Assembly: GCA_029532415.1 (NCBI GenBank)
Contig: JAQOTA010000047.1
Span: forward strand, 2,914,001 to 2,978,000
Direction of reading: 5' to 3'
Source: Marasmius tenuissimus
Lineage: Eukaryota > Basidiomycota > Agaricomycetes > Agaricales > Marasmiaceae
Length of the DNA stretch: 64,000 nucleotides
Positions within the stretch are counted from its first letter, which is position 1. Every line of letters begins with the position of its first letter. The translations under genes and the position numbers were made by a program. The notes beneath the pieces were generated by a model. That model was not told the DNA's origin and did not search any database. It saw only the letters and a list, made by a program, of their open reading frames with translations. Positions 12,705 to 25,624 of this stretch are shown here, one piece after another.

Positions 12705-15670
12705 TCATTCACGGTTGGGAGAAGACCGGGTGCTGCTGCTGCTGGAATGCGAAACAGAAGTGTTCCAGTCGTATTGGGGGCTGATGAAACCTCCGCCATA
12801 AGAATATCCCGAGCCATGGGGGGAGAATGGCAAATGAGCCCGATCGGCGGCATGCGATGGGTAGGTGTCGGCTAATATAGGGTAGAAAGGTGGGTCGTGA
12901 AGGAACGTGTTTACGGCGGTGGATGGCATGTCTTGAGCCAGCCCCGGCCATTCAACTCTCTCGGGAGTTCTATCATCGGACGTGAAACTGGTAGTGGAGG
13001 TGACATCAACCAAGTATGTGCTCGGATCAGTGTATGCGGAGTTGAGGGTCGTATTCGAGTCGTTGTCGTGGGAGAAGTACGAGTCGAACGGTGGTGATGA
13101 ATCGAAGGATCTTGTCGCTGTGTTTTGGGGCATCCTGAAGCATGCTGCCGGGTGGAGATGGTAAGGTGGAGCGAGTGTAATGATCGGGGATGGTAAGCTC
13201 TCACTTCTCGGAGAGATGCGGGGATATCGGTAGAAGGGACGGGAAGGGGTTTTTTGGCTGCCAAAGGCCGTGTCGCCATGTGAAACAACTCGCCACCGGT
13301 TCTCAGAGGAGTATTTGAGGGAGCTTGGGTGGGTTCTTCTGGGGAGTGGTCGTATAGGCCGTAAAGCTACGTCCCCCGAAGCCTGCTCATTGACAGTCGT
13401 GCTATTCCCTCGGTAGAGATCCTATGCGTACGCTTGTAAGACAAAAGAGTGAAAATGAGGCACCAAAACACACCTGGTAGGGATGGGTGCGAGTCTGTAC
13501 TCTGCCAACGCTCGTATCAGTCCTCTGTCGTTTGTTGGCAACGTCATGCTGCGAGCCTGCTGCAAAGTCGTCACCTATAATCTCTAAATCAACGGGGGAA
13601 GACGAGTTGGTGACTGGTCCGAGGTCTTGTATGTCCGATGCATCTTTTAGGTGAGTGCTAGCAATGGATTTGCCAGGGTCAGTGCGAGATGTCGATAAAC
13701 CAGAGCTTCCATCTATATGGAGGTTAGAGAGTGGATAAGAAGTGAGAGTTTGGGCGCGCCTTTGTCAACCTTTCTGAACCGATCGTCGTCATCCAAAGGT
13801 TGGAAGATGTTTCTGTCGTATCCAAAATGTCGCGCAAAGTCGGTGGTCATTGGATTGAAACCTCGAAGAAGCTGGTACTGGTTGATCAATTGGTAGATGC
13901 TGGTGGGCCACGAGCATGAACTATAGCCCCCGTATCTCAAATTCAGCTCGACAGGGAGACCGAGGTCGCAACACAACTCGGGCGAGAGCTGAGAGTGACT
14001 GTCTTGATGGAAAGACCAGTGGTGGAGGGAGGATGTTTTGCCTTCCTCGAGGTTGGGGGGAGGTGGATAGACAAAAAAGTAGACTGGTTGCTGTCGTCGC
14101 CGTTGGCATTTGGAAGGGGAATTCTCGAGGTAGCCGCCCGACCACGCCTCGGGAAAGACAAGTGCTGGATGATGATTAGCAAGTGGAAGGGGGAAAATGG
14201 GATGAGGACGCACTATATCTCCCCTGAGCATCCTCCAACAAAACCCCTCGGGCATGCAAAACACTCCCTGCTTGCCAGAGCCAGGCCTCCCTTACGTCCG
14301 AATTCAACGTCAACCTAAGCTCTCCATCTCCGTCGAGTCGGAATCTGCTTGTGGATTTTAGACAGAGTGGCCTATAATTTGTGAGAAACCCACCTTGTTA
14401 GTCCATTTTCCAAACACGTCCGATCGACGAGATTGTCCTCCCAACCCTCCCAGACATTATTTGCGACGGCGATGGGGGTTTTGGACAGAGCCGAGAAAAT
14501 GGTCGGCCGATCGGCCTGTTCAGGCATGTCTTCGTCGTCCGAAGCCAAATACAATGCGTCAAAAAACACGTCATCGGCTTCCTTCGACTTGTGACTCGCC
14601 AAGAAGCGCATAAGAACATCCTCCTGGAGAAGCTCGGCGGTTGGCGGCAGGTCTTTGATGTCCAACGAATCCGCAGGAAGATGAGAAAACGGCCCCTTCG
14701 GACCATGGCATATCACCCCTCTGCTGGGATCCAACCACATCTCCACATCCCAACACCCCCATTGCATCTAAATCCATATTCATCAACAGTTTAGCTATGC
14801 TACATTGACCACTTACATGCAAACTCCGGAGATACCGTTGACCCATAAACCCCACATTTGCCACCAATTGTGTAAGGGGTACAAGGTCTAGATGATATCA
14901 AGTCAACTTCGGAGATCACAATGAATGCACGCACTTACTATGCCAAAGAACCACTGAGGGTATCGTCCCAATGTCTAGACCATATATCTGGGCGGCCTCT
15001 GATGACCTGAGAACCCTTCAGTATCCAAGCAGATTTGAAATCCCACTCGACGTACAGTGATTCCGAGACCTTGAGAAATTCCGCCTCAAATGCCTAGCCA
15101 CACAAACAAACCTTAGCCTCAAATTAAGCAGGATAAAACACACAATCCACCTTGCGTGCATCTCTTCCGTTGTAAGATATCACCGTAAACTCGCCCTCCG
15201 CCCCCATCAGCTTTGCGGCACAAACCGTTTTGGTCACTTCACGTGGGCACCAGCACTCTTGCCCCCACCACGAATTATCACATTCACAGGCCCTCAGAAC
15301 CTGGCAAATATCTCGAACTCTACAGATATCACCGCGCTTGAGGTTCCAAAACTGTGTAGTAGATCGGGTTCTGCTCAATCACTCAAGATATAGAACAACT
15401 CACGTCATCAAACTTGGTGTGTTCCTTCTGTTCGTGTTGGACAATTTGATTGATCTGGTTTCCATTGATATTTACGGTCGTTGTCATCATCCTCGAGCTG
15501 GTTGGTTGAGTCATCGGCTGCGGGCCATTCGCAGAGGGGAAGCTTGAGGTTGCTCCTTCGGGTACTCGAGAGATTCTTTGGTGATAGTGATTGTGCTGGT
15601 CCCCTTGAACACTGCTGAAGGTACCGCTATGGATCAAAAAGTGCCGTGCATTGGGGAAGAAGGTAGACAT
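12705..15670 (-). CDS. Array gene B: ten-exon family protein, needs a GC splice donor
   Basis: Function unknown; same family as A, C and D. Exons (minus): 15404-15670, 15151-15351, 15056-15093, 14939-15006, 14817-14887, 14394-14767, 14214-14344, 13760-14164, 13474-13712, 12705-13382; 823 aa. Exon 1 begins MSTFFPNARHF and carries the motif as SGTFSSVQGDQHNHYHQR plus INGNQINQIVQ. Exon 2 has the cysteine pattern CQ..CECD..CWC. The core includes GTIPSVVLWH, MRFLASHKSKEADD and KTPIAVANNVW. Exon 9 carries ANKRQRT, a possible nuclear signal. Intron 8 (13713-13759) has GC instead of GT as donor; without splicing there, translation stops at once. The tail is long and Ser/Thr-rich and ends at a run of Ser codons (AGC/CAG), where a 1-nt shift relative to F has replaced the original C-terminus. 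Confidence 0.77.
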
Positions 15671-15737
15671 GTGTCTCAGTAAAGAAAAGGACAAGATGGA
15701 GGTCAAGGTGAGTTGATGGACAGCAAGAGTGATGGAT

Positions 15738-15756
15738 CTGTAGATATATATAAGCC
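15738..15756 (-). promoter_or_regulatory. TATA-like box upstream of B
   Basis: Read on the minus strand, TTATATATATC lies about 75-80 nt before the B start codon at 15670, a usual place for a fungal core promoter. No equivalent is obvious in front of A, C or D. Confidence 0.4.
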
Positions 15757-16456
15757 AGACAGCCCCCTAGTTACACAAGTAAATCATAAATAAGAGAGCA
15801 ACGGAGACACGCAGTGCCTCCCTCTAGTGATGGGTTTTTTTTCAGTACATAGTCCCCCCCATTTTGCACCATCCTCCTGAGTAGCCTCGAGCCCCGGACC
15901 ATGGAGCCATACTCTATTCATTGTTTGCCAACCTGTATTTTGAGTCAATAGGAGATTTTAGATACCAGGTTTCGCACCAACACCTCCGATTCCCACCGAG
16001 CTAAGGACATCAAAATGCTGTCCAACGTCAACGTTTCGGGTTGAATTAATTACGGCAGTACTCACATTTAGAATGGTTCAATAGCAGCAATAGCAGTGGA
16101 GTCATTACAATTTCACCAAAGAATAGCTTGATTCGGGATGTCAGGGCAAGGGTCTTTGGGTTGTTTGGAGTCGGTACAGTTGAAATAAAGGAACACCGGT
16201 GGGCGGGAGCTTACCGATTTACACGACATATGAGTGAATTGATTTTAGTCACTCGTTTAGACCTGTAAACAGATATCCATACCCAACAAAACTGAAGTAG
16301 ACGGAATGAGCTTACTTGTGACTCGCATACAAGCTGATTCACAGGACTTCGAGAAATAAGCTCCAAAGCTATTTGGTACCCGTGATAGTTCAATGACCAC
16401 TGTTTGCACAATGTGCAGAGTGTGTCGGTAACCCTCAAAACATTTGAGATAACTCA
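15757..16456. other. 5' flank of B with a short block shared with the A and D flanks
   Basis: No gene is visible. A block AAGGAACACCGGTGGG at about 16188-16203 matches positions some 580-590 bp upstream of A (5898) and D (34731), and also an isolated block at 38416. It probably marks the 3' part of the duplicated neighbour-gene relic described for the A and D flanks, much more decayed here. Confidence 0.45.
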
Positions 16457-16461
16457 CACTT

Positions 16462-16803
16462 AGTTGCAATACTGCAGTGAGCAAGAGAAAGAGAGAAGGC
16501 AGAAAGCCTCAGGCAGTGGTAACAAACCGCTGAGGTAGTATGGTATTACTAGCTAGCTTATATATGAGAGTACTAGATAGGTAGAATATAGTATAATGGA
16601 GTAGAATGTACTGTGCATGATGTAGGTCCAACTGTGCATGATGTACGTAGGAGTAAGTACGATCAGTAAGGCAAAGGGTTGTGGAGTATGGAGGAGTATA
16701 GTGAGTAATGTAGGGCAAAGGGATAATGATATCATACAATGTGTAGGGTCAGGTAGGCGCAATGGTTAGCTAGGCCGAAGTTGCCATACCTAGAATATTG
16801 ACT
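16462..16803 (-). mobile_element. Solo-LTR-like element, copy 1 (342 bp)
   Basis: A near-identical element occurs at 61397-61722. Both begin AGTTGCAATACTGCAG and end AGAATATTGACT, and each has its own perfect 5-bp target duplication, here CACTT at 16457-16461 and 16804-16808. Different duplications at the two sites show separate insertions. On the minus strand there is a TATATAAG box inside, as in an LTR promoter, so a solo LTR on the minus strand fits best, although the ends are AGT..ACT rather than TG..CA. A non-autonomous DNA element with a 5-bp duplication is the alternative. It contains a short internal duplication, CTGTGCATGATGTA, absent from copy 2. Confidence 0.8.
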
Positions 16804-16808
16804 CACTT

Positions 16809-18928
16809 ACCGTCCTTAGATACCCATACAGTAGCGACTATCAAAGTCAAGACAAGAGGCAAAACGAGGCCTCAAGAAAGAGCGAGTCTTGAGGGTCCTG
16901 GAAACAAAGCGTGAAGCGAGACAGACCAAAGAATGTATTTAGGCTACTGATTTCTGATTCAACTTGTAAATTCGTTCTTTCGGTGTCAGAAACAGCGGAT
17001 CTCGAGGTTATTGGGTAGAAACTGTACTAATTTGAGTGAGAAAAACCTTTGCACGTTGCAGGAAATCACGGTAGTACGATATCAGAATTCAAGATAATGA
17101 ATAAAATAATGGGCATCTTCGTGAAGCAAATTGACGTCGTGAGACGCCAACTAAAAGCACCGGTAACGCAGCACCTGAAAGCAGAGGGAAGGAACGAGCG
17201 AGGGACTTGGGCCCAAGCAAACCCATAAATCCAGACGACCAGAACCTAATTGGGCAAAAAGATGATGATTAAATCAGAAATCTGTGAAGAGAAATGCCAG
17301 GAAGAACCACAGAAACATCCCTCTGACGGTCCACTGAGTAAATCAAGCATAAAGTGTATCAACACAACTTCGTGACCCATACGAAAAAGAAGGCCAGCAC
17401 CACCGTAGGAAAAAAGTAACAAGAAGCGAAGAGCTCGAGGAAGAGTTGTAGATCCTCACCCTGCGGACATTGCCTTGAGTAGAGCACATGGAACGGGTAT
17501 GCGAAGACTGGGATCACTCCCTCATTCGAGAGCTACAAAAGAATCCGAACCAAACGGCACTCTGAATCTTTACACTGGCCATGATCTTTTTCCATCCATA
17601 TCTTTTTGTATTTAGGGCTTGGGGCTACACTCATAGTCAGAGAGGGAAAACCGAATGAGAAAAGTATCGTGCCTGATTGAAGGCACGAATAATCTATCTC
17701 TCGGCGTAGCGGATGGACCGAAGCGCACCGCGTAGCTATCATCTAACAGACAGCAACCTATGCCTCGAGTGCTTCTCTCGAGTTTTTGCTAAGTGCGCAT
17801 TCTACACCATTACGTGCCTATTTTTGACGAGCTCAAGTTGACAGCTCGGGGATCAAGAACGAATTTCTACTGGACAGAAACAGCAATCCGTGTTCGAGAA
17901 CAATAATAATCGAGCTCAAAACTTACCTGTACCCGGTATCCTTGCAACCAGTGATCTTTGGTCTTGATATTAATCCCTAGGACTGTCTCTATACAGGTGT
18001 GTTTCTGAGTAAACAAGGCCGACTACCGGGAGTGTGCGAGAAGGAAAGCATTATCATCCGCCCTGAGTTTGATGTATGATCTATTTGTCATACTCAAGCT
18101 GCTCAGCGGGCACATCGTATGTTCTATCTATGGTCCGTCGCCACAGGTGACATAGATAGGTCATCCAGACTGCGCGATGCTTCAATCATGATAAACCAAC
18201 ATCTATCTGGTGGGGTGAGCAAATCTGGACGGGAGATTCTGTGAGAGTGGATCTTCCCGGATCCACGATCCATGACCTTGTTCAAGCTGGCACAAGAATT
18301 GACAAACTCATCACAGAGTCCCCCTCTTTGCCAGAGTTCATATCTTTCAGTGTCGAGTGCCAGATGAAGCTGGTAACGACGGTGACGGTGAACTCTTGAT
18401 ATCAGTAGCACTTTACAAACTAGAAGCTGTGGAGGAACGCAGTGAGGATCAAACTGATGCCGACCATATTCCTGCTCCTCCAGCCGGTTTTGATTTCGTC
18501 TGCACGCATGATCCTGATTCTGAGGTTGTTTTGACCGGGAACTGTTTGGTTGGGAGATGTTGTCCCGAGAATATTGCCGGGGAGTTGCTCGAGAATCATG
18601 TCTCACTCGTTGGTCGTAATCCCTTTCTTGAGAGGCTCGACCACTTCGAGGAGATGCAGGGACTGCAAAGGAGCGAACCGGAGGAGGATGGATTCACTTC
18701 GCAGTGCATATTTGGAGAACGTGGGTCGACTTCTGGAGGATCAAAAATTTCAACATGTTCACTATGGGCTTTGGAGCGTTTGGAGTGGTTTTTGGGCAGA
18801 TATCCCGACTACCTGTAGACGGAAGATCGTGCGTCTTTCCAGAAACGTAGTCAAGTATCCCAAACCGTCGAATACTAGATTTTACAAACTGTTTTACCAT
18901 TGATATACATCCGCACTTATGCACTCTG
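16809..18928. other. No supportable gene; two overlapping open frames near 18.1-18.8 kb
   Basis: Most of this stretch has only short frames. At 18124-18606 (minus, 160 codons) and 18357-18818 (plus, 153 codons) two longer frames overlap in antisense; neither has a recognisable motif. The segment next to 18928 should contain the 3' untranslated region of the carboxypeptidase gene. Confidence 0.45.
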
Positions 18929-21004
18929 CTACAATCTTTTGCCTGACAGCCAGCGATTGACAAGCTCGAATGACTCCTTCGGTTTGTCGTATGGAACCTT
19001 CGGAGTGTCTCATCAGTATCAAATTAGCCTTCAGATCTAAATCCAGCTTACCATATGCCCCGCCGCATCTACGGTCGCAAACGTGAACTTTCCAGAGCTC
19101 CTCGTCTTCCCAGCAACCTTTCCATCCACCGTCCACTCCCTCAACTTCTCCTTCCTGAAATCCTCACCCCCGCTCCACTCCAGGTCAAGTGTCCACCTCT
19201 CGTTCCCAACCCAGTTGCATATCCAGTCGTACGTGCCGACATAGATGAGCGCCCGTACGCCTCGTTCAAGGAGCGCGGCGACGTAAGCTGTGGAGGGATG
19301 CCACCCATCTTGAGCCAAAGCGAAGGCGGTGTTGACTTCCCAGCTGATCGCAGTGAAGTTGGCCGGGATGGAAGGGTGTGTGTCGACGCCGAGTTGTTTT
19401 CGCAGCTTGGGGTTGGAGAGGAAAGCACCAATAGGTCTGGGTCCAAGCATTTAGCAAAGCATAGAGTAACCCGAATGCACTGAGATTTTACTTGGACGCT
19501 GGATAGCAGAGAGTGTCTTCGAGCTTCCCATCACATTCCCGACTGTAGTCGTAAGGATTGAGGCCTGGTCAGGAGACGTTAGATGTGACTGGGGGTATAA
19601 CTGAAGAGTTGGCTCGGCATACCGGTTGCAATAAATGTTGAAAAGAGATTGCTTTCACACCAGCTCGATGCCGCACCGCAATTAATAGCGTCGTACTGGT
19701 CAAGGCAGGCAGCCTTAGTCCATTTCTTGCATCTTGCGATCTATTGAGCATTAGATGTCAGTACGCGGCCACCGTTGGGATAAACCCGAACTCACAATCG
19801 GTTTCAGCTGAACACAAGTGCTGATACTAATGACTGGGGGCAGCGTAGCTTCGGTGCACATAAAGTCGTAGTATGACCACCTCATCTCAAACGGGTCCGT
19901 CATTCCGTTTCCTATCATTCGGAGAACCCGTCATTTCGGGAAGTAGCGAATACTTGAGATATGAGCAGCCTACCTATCATAATGGAGCTGAGATTCACCG
20001 GAGATAGCCCAGCTTCGATGAGCGCAGTGTTCTGGTCGTATACAGCAGACGCGAAAAGGGGGATGTAACGGCCCTGTAAAGCAAGAGAGACTTCAGTTCC
20101 ATTCGGTTGATAAAATGTCTCGGCGCTCACTCCGTACGATTCACCAGCCATATGGAAGGGTCGACCCTTGAACTGGTTGAAGTTCTCGAAAAAGATGGCG
20201 ACAAAGGCAGCTATGTCTTGAGCAGCTTCTTCAGTAGTGCTCTATTCTTGATTATTAGGGGGATTCGAGGGATGGTCGATGAATAGTCCAGGAACAAAGA
20301 CTGACAACTGATTCCCCGTATTCAGCGTACGAAAACCCAACACCGACCGGCTGGTCGACGAAGAATATATTTGCATTCGAGTTCCAGGACTCTGGATGGA
20401 ACTTCTCTCTTTTGTCGTCGAGGACTCGGCATGGTCCTAGAGAGATTGGCTTTCAACACCTTGGCTCATAATTAGACCATTATAACGCACCTAATTCCAT
20501 GAATAATCCCAACGATGATGAGCCTCCAGGTCCTAGATAACCGTGCATACTGTCAGGCCCGTCACTCAACGAGATCCTCAAAAGCCATCACCTCCGTTTG
20601 TCCAGAATATCACATCGTCTTTGTCAGGGTTGGACCTCGATTCGAAGAAATAGAAAAACAGGTGTCGTGCTTCGATGTCAATATAACCGGTATACGCACT
20701 ATACGTCGCGACTGGTCATCAGAATAGGCTTCTGACAGAATTAAAGTCCTACATACTTGACTGTATGATCACAAAACCGTGACTTCTTGATCCTAGCGCT
20801 GTGTTTTGGGAAGACAGGGTGTCGAAGAGTTGTGAACTCTGACTCCGATACGAATTCCAGCGATTCCACGGGGGTGAATAGGTTTCCTTCATGGTCAAAC
20901 ACGTTCTGAGACGCCAAAGTGCCGTTGTTAGTCAAGAAGGTGTGCTGAATAGCGGTAGCGGTGGAGACCAGGGCAAGCAGAATGCTCAACCATTGCCCAA
21001 CCAT
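18929..21004 (-). CDS. Serine carboxypeptidase, peptidase family S10, secreted/vacuolar
   Basis: Removes C-terminal residues from peptides in the secretory or vacuolar space. Eleven exons (minus): 20757-21004, 20592-20698, 20491-20532, 20306-20436, 20131-20241, 19974-20073, 19796-19911, 19623-19740, 19492-19564, 19052-19436, 18929-18997; they sum to 1500 nt, a continuous 499-aa protein, the usual S10 size. All ten introns are GT..AG, 54-63 nt. An N-terminal signal peptide, MVGQWLSILLALVSTATA, is present. Family marks: FPKHSARIKKSRFCD near the N-terminus, oxyanion segment WTNGGPGGSSSLGLFMELGP, nucleophile GESYG (Ser about 211, split from GRYIP by intron 5), GTYDWICNWVGN (Asp about 419), GHMVPYDKP (His about 476, split by intron 10). 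The triad is complete and no break was found, so it should be active. It lies between array genes B and C and is not itself duplicated. Confidence 0.95.
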
Positions 21005-21059
21005 GATGGGCGAGAGAAAAGATGCGCTGCTACCCCAGGTTAATTCTTTACTTGAGTTA

Positions 21060-23803
21060 CATAAGTAGCGTAGTCAGCCAATCAGAATTGTTTCGTTGAT
21101 CTGTGCATGACTAAATTTGGAACCCAATTGAGTTGTCTTTTTCGCGCGACTCCCACATGCTCTCCGCAACCTTGACCTCAATTCTATTCTTGTCGTTCAA
21201 CTACACCTTCAAGTCGAACCTCAGCATACGCCTAATGTCTCCACTGCTCTAGCGCCCCAGGACTTGTGATGATGGGCATCTATGGTCAGTTTTAAACTCG
21301 CTGGGATTGTATTTTGGTCAGGGTACACGCCTGATCGGCCCTTTTCCCCAAAGCACAATTCCACAAGCGCAAATCCCATAGTTACGATGATACGGCGAAT
21401 AGGGAAATTCTGTTCCTGTTGAAGACTACCTGCCTGACGATTTGTACCAGCGCGTACACAAGTCAAGTAAAAGTCCAAGCACAATATCGCGTTTCTACTT
21501 CACTAAAGTGGGGTCTGAGCTAAAGAAGATGCAGCATGTCGGGGTCAAACTTCTATGCCGATTACGGGGACTAAATTCTCAGTCACCTAATTTTCTTGAT
21601 TCACAACTCAGTCACTCGATCTTGTGCTCCAGAGCATGGCTAGATCTGCTGAATTATCACACGCCACTCGAGACGAAGCTATCTCTAGTTGGGTTTTCCT
21701 TCGAGAGCATTCATCAATCAGTTCGACGTTGACTCTTTCGAATGGCTAGAGAGTCAGTTTGCTCAGTCTCGTTCTCGAGCGAACCATTGTCTGATCTCTT
21801 CTCGAGAGCTTCGTGGTCTACAATCGGAACGCTGTGCCAGTCAGGTACGGCCTAGTTTTCGTCGATCTCAAATATAGATGGTACGAGGCGCCAAATAATT
21901 CCTAGTAATGCCTGGGACTGAATCTGACTGAAATACGTCTATAAATCAGTAGGAACGTTTATCATATTGTACCTTTGGATCTGGCAGAACCATTCGAGTC
22001 TCGAGACAACTTCTCTCTAAATTTCGAAGCACAGAAGGTACGCAACATAAGGTTGTCCCGCCTCGCAAATGATTGGACTGCTCAATCCACGGCACGACGC
22101 TCATCTGACTTACGCGCTATAAACCGCCTATACAATCACAATGGCTTCTCTCTAGTCACCATGTGCTCAGGATAGTCAGCGTCGAGGTACAATTTTGGGC
22201 AGCGCGCTCATAAGTTATGATAGGGTTCGAACCAGTGCGCTGTTCTGTGGCTATTTGTGTGACTTTCGATTCAATATATGTAGCTGATATCTAGTTTGTC
22301 CTAGCCTCAGCCCTCATTGCCTCGATGAATTTCAGTGAATATTGAAATCCAGCATCTCCCTCATTACCTCGTCTGTTGACCAGCAAATTTTGGCGACAAC
22401 GGCCGATGTAACGGAGGTTAGATCGTCTCGTTTTGGCGTGAGATCTGCTTTGTGCCTTTTCTTGCACACCTGTGAGCACTGGGAGTAAAAGAATCTGGTG
22501 CTCATCAATCCCGGAGCTCGAGAAGATTCATTGCTGCTGGTACTGCAGTACAAGATATCGCTGTTTATGCTATCCATGCGTAATTACCCAGCCATTAGCA
22601 ATGAAACTGATTAAATCAGGCGTTTTAGGGGTGACATCGTTGGATGGACCCATCGGCGGGGAAAACCTCAGAAACCTCGGGGATTTGGACATTGAGTACG
22701 TGCATCTTTAGATGGACTTCTAGCCAGGACACACCTAAGCTTGTCTCGCTATGTACGTGTCTTTCACTCCCATAGATTCCACACTGATGCCTCTCTTCCA
22801 AGAACAAATGTCCGCTCCACGTTGTTACTTATTCCAGGTACGTTCACAGTGCAACGAGCTTGCGTGCCTGTGTGATAAATCAAGGGATCAATAACTTTGA
22901 TGTTGATTTATCGGAAACCAATGTACGATCACGATTATGGATCCGTAACAACTCTCCGAGACACTGGAGAGAATTATTTCTTCTATTCGCGCCAGCACCG
23001 TTAAGTGATCCCAAATAGCTCTCAGCTCAAACGGGTTACTCCAGAGGACAGAAACAACCTGAATATGAACATATTCGATATCTAGACACACTAATAGCGA
23101 GAGTCAGGCGATGCCGAACTGAGTACCATATTTATGCAGGGCGTTGAAAACATATCAAACGGGATATCACAAAACAGTCCGAAACGTCAACCTTGTCAAG
23201 CCAAACGAGCGGCTTCATCATCTTCAGACTGGGTCACCGTAGTCAGAACTGCTGTTTCGTTCGTTCTGATAAGGTGGCGTTGACCACGACGCAAGGCTGG
23301 AGCTTTATCGGTAGGGATCAACGACCTTAGGATTCCAGTGGCAGAGCTGTTGCCGAGCGAAGGCGATAGGACTTCCACCGAGTTATTAGAGTGGAGAAGC
23401 GTAGCTAGCCTCCGGGAGACAAGAGAGATGGGGGCAAATGTTCGGGCTGGAGGTGGATTTCTCTGTAGAAGGCATGAAACTGGATTGTTCGGGATTCTGG
23501 GAACGCTCTGATGATGAGTATCCTAGGCATTGTCGTGAGACAATACAATGTATACAAGGGTTTGTCAACATACCTGATCTAAGTACCTCTGGTTCTTCGT
23601 TTCTCTGTTGGACTTCAATGTGTTGCTGGTCACAACATTGCGCGAGACGGTGGCATGGATGTAGGCTGGAGCATTGATTTTGATATATAAGTCCACTACC
23701 GGCTTATGGTCTCGCACATTCGATGGAGATGGGACGTCTGAGTCGATGGTAGTGACAGCTTTTTTGAGGTCGATGGGGATTGCAGGACACGCAGAAATCT
23801 CAT
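21060..23803. repeat. Segmental duplication, copy 1 (partner 29546-32335)
   Basis: From ACATAAGTAG(C/T)GTAGTCAGCCAATCAG onward this 2.7-kb block matches 29546-32335 with few substitutions and small indels, through the intergenic part and exons 10 and 9 of C (partner: D). Up to 23195 it holds no intact gene: short minus frames (21221-21484, partner 29697-29960; 22291-22479, partner 30750-30938) are kept in both copies but are not recognisable. The left edge lies only about 55 bp upstream of the carboxypeptidase start codon in this copy and inside a reverse-transcriptase relic in the other. Similarity continues at a lower level into exon 8. Confidence 0.88.
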
Positions 23804-25624
23804 CTATACAAAGAGGTTAGAGGGTGGATAATTGATTGAGAGCCGGTTGCACCTTTGTGAACATCTTCAAACCGATCCGAGTCATCCACTGGACGAAAGA
23901 GGTTGCCATATCCGAGATGTCGAGCAAAGTCGGCGGTGGTTGGGTCGAAACCTCGAAGGGTTTGATACTGACGAACCAACTTGTAGCTGTCGGTGGACCA
24001 GGCGCGGGCGAAAAAGCTGTCATCAAAGTCTAGTTGGACAGGAAGGCCGAGGTCGCAACACAACTTGGGTGAGATCTGAGGTTGGCCGTCTTCATGGAGA
24101 GACCAGTGGTGGGTGGAAGATGTTTTGCCATCGAAGGGGTTGGGGGGAGGTGGATAGATGAAAAGGAAGATGGGTTGCTGGCGTCGTCGTTGGCGTTTGG
24201 AAGGTGATTTATCAAGGTAGCCATCCAACCACACATAGGGATAGACAAATACTGGGCGATGTTTAGCGAGTGGAAGGGGGAAAATGAATTGAGGACACAC
24301 CAAAACCCTCCTTATCATCCTCCGATGAAACACCTCGAGCATGGAAAACACGCCATGCTTGCGAGAGCCAAGCCTTCTCCACGTCCCAATTACACCCCAC
24401 CGAAAGCCATCCACCTCCATCGAGTCGAAATCTACTCATTGATTTTAGACAGAGCGGCCCATGATTCATGAGAAACGCACCTTGTCCATCCATTCTCCAA
24501 ACACGTCCGCTCTACGAGAGTCGTGTTCCAACTCTTCCAGGCATTATTTGCGATGGCGATGGGGGTTTTGGTAAGAGCCAAAAAAATGGTCGGCCGATTG
24601 ACCCGTTCAGGCACGTCTTCGTCATTCGAAGCGTAACACATTGCGATAAGAAACGCTTCATCGGCTTCCTTGGACTTGTGACTCGCCAAGAAGCGCACGA
24701 GAACCTCTTCTTGGAGAAGTTCGGCGGTTGGAGGTATGTCCTTAATACCCCACCCAATCCACCTGAGACTTGAATATGGTCCCTTCGGACCACGGCAGAT
24801 CACTCCTCTGCTAGAATCAATCCACAACTCCTCATTGTCACACCCCCATTGTGTCTATTAATGTATTATGAACTCATTTACCCATGATACAAAGGCTACT
24901 TACACATAAACTCTCAAGATACCTCTGACCTGAATGCCCCACCTTTCCAATGAATTGTGCAAGTGGTATGAGGTCTAGACAGAACTATCAAATCAACCTT
25001 GGAAAGCACCAATGGAGCTTACTGTGCCAAAGAACCATCGACGGAATTGTTCCGTTGGCAATTGCATACACCTGGGAAGCCTCGGTAGATCTGAAAGATC
25101 TCTGTCATCCAAGTAATCTTCGAGTTTTTTCTGACGTACAGTATTCTTGAGAGCTTGAGAAATTCCTCCCTGAAAGCCTAATGATACAAGTGAGGCTAAG
25201 GTTGGGACCGAACAGAATGAGATCCTGGACTCACCTTTTGTGCATCTCGCCCACTATAAGATACCGTTGTAAACTCACCCTCCACCCCCGCAACCTTTGC
25301 CGTACAAATTGTCTTGGTCGCCTCGAGAAGACACCGACACTTTTCCCATGACCCGCGACGACACCCGAAACAATGACGAGTCTGGCAAATGTCCAAAAGC
25401 CTGCAGATGTCACCGCGCGTGAGGTTTCGGAACTATACAGAGTCAGATTTCCGCATAACTTCTAATGCAAGCGATGCAAGACCCACATCGTCAAACTCCG
25501 TAAGTTTCCTCTCCACGTGTTGGATAATTTGGTTATAGTGATTGTGTTGGTCGCCTCGAACACTATTGAAGGTCCCGCCGGTGATAGAGAATTCTCGCGC
25601 CTTGTATAAAAAAGACTGGGACAT
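23196..25624 (-). CDS. Array gene C: intact ten-exon family protein, 657 aa
   Basis: Function unknown; same family as A, B and D. Exons (minus): 25487-25624, 25235-25432, 25140-25177, 25023-25090, 24904-24974, 24481-24854, 24301-24431, 23853-24251, 23574-23803, 23196-23522. All introns are GT..AG, 48-57 nt, and no break was found. N-terminus type 2, MSQSFLYKAREF then ITGGTFNSVRGDQHNHYNQ; shared with F. Exon 2 has the variable cysteine segment CQTRHCFGCRRG..KCRC. The core includes ANGTIPSMVLWH, VRFLASHKSKEADE and TLRGFDPTTADFARHLGY. The tail is of the second type, shared with D and E (VEVLSPSLGNSSATG, LRSLIPTDKAPA), and lacks the KRQ motif of A and B. The start codon was chosen because the GDQ motif follows at the family's normal distance; an upstream in-frame ATG exists. 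Confidence 0.85.

Noticed and set aside
18124..18818. Overlapping antisense frames of 160 and 153 codons
   Set aside because: Neither strand shows a family motif and both cannot be coding over their full length; no evidence to choose, so left uncalled.
22218..22236. GGTTCGAACC, resembling a tRNA T-arm
   Set aside because: No acceptor stem, D-arm or anticodon arm can be folded around it.
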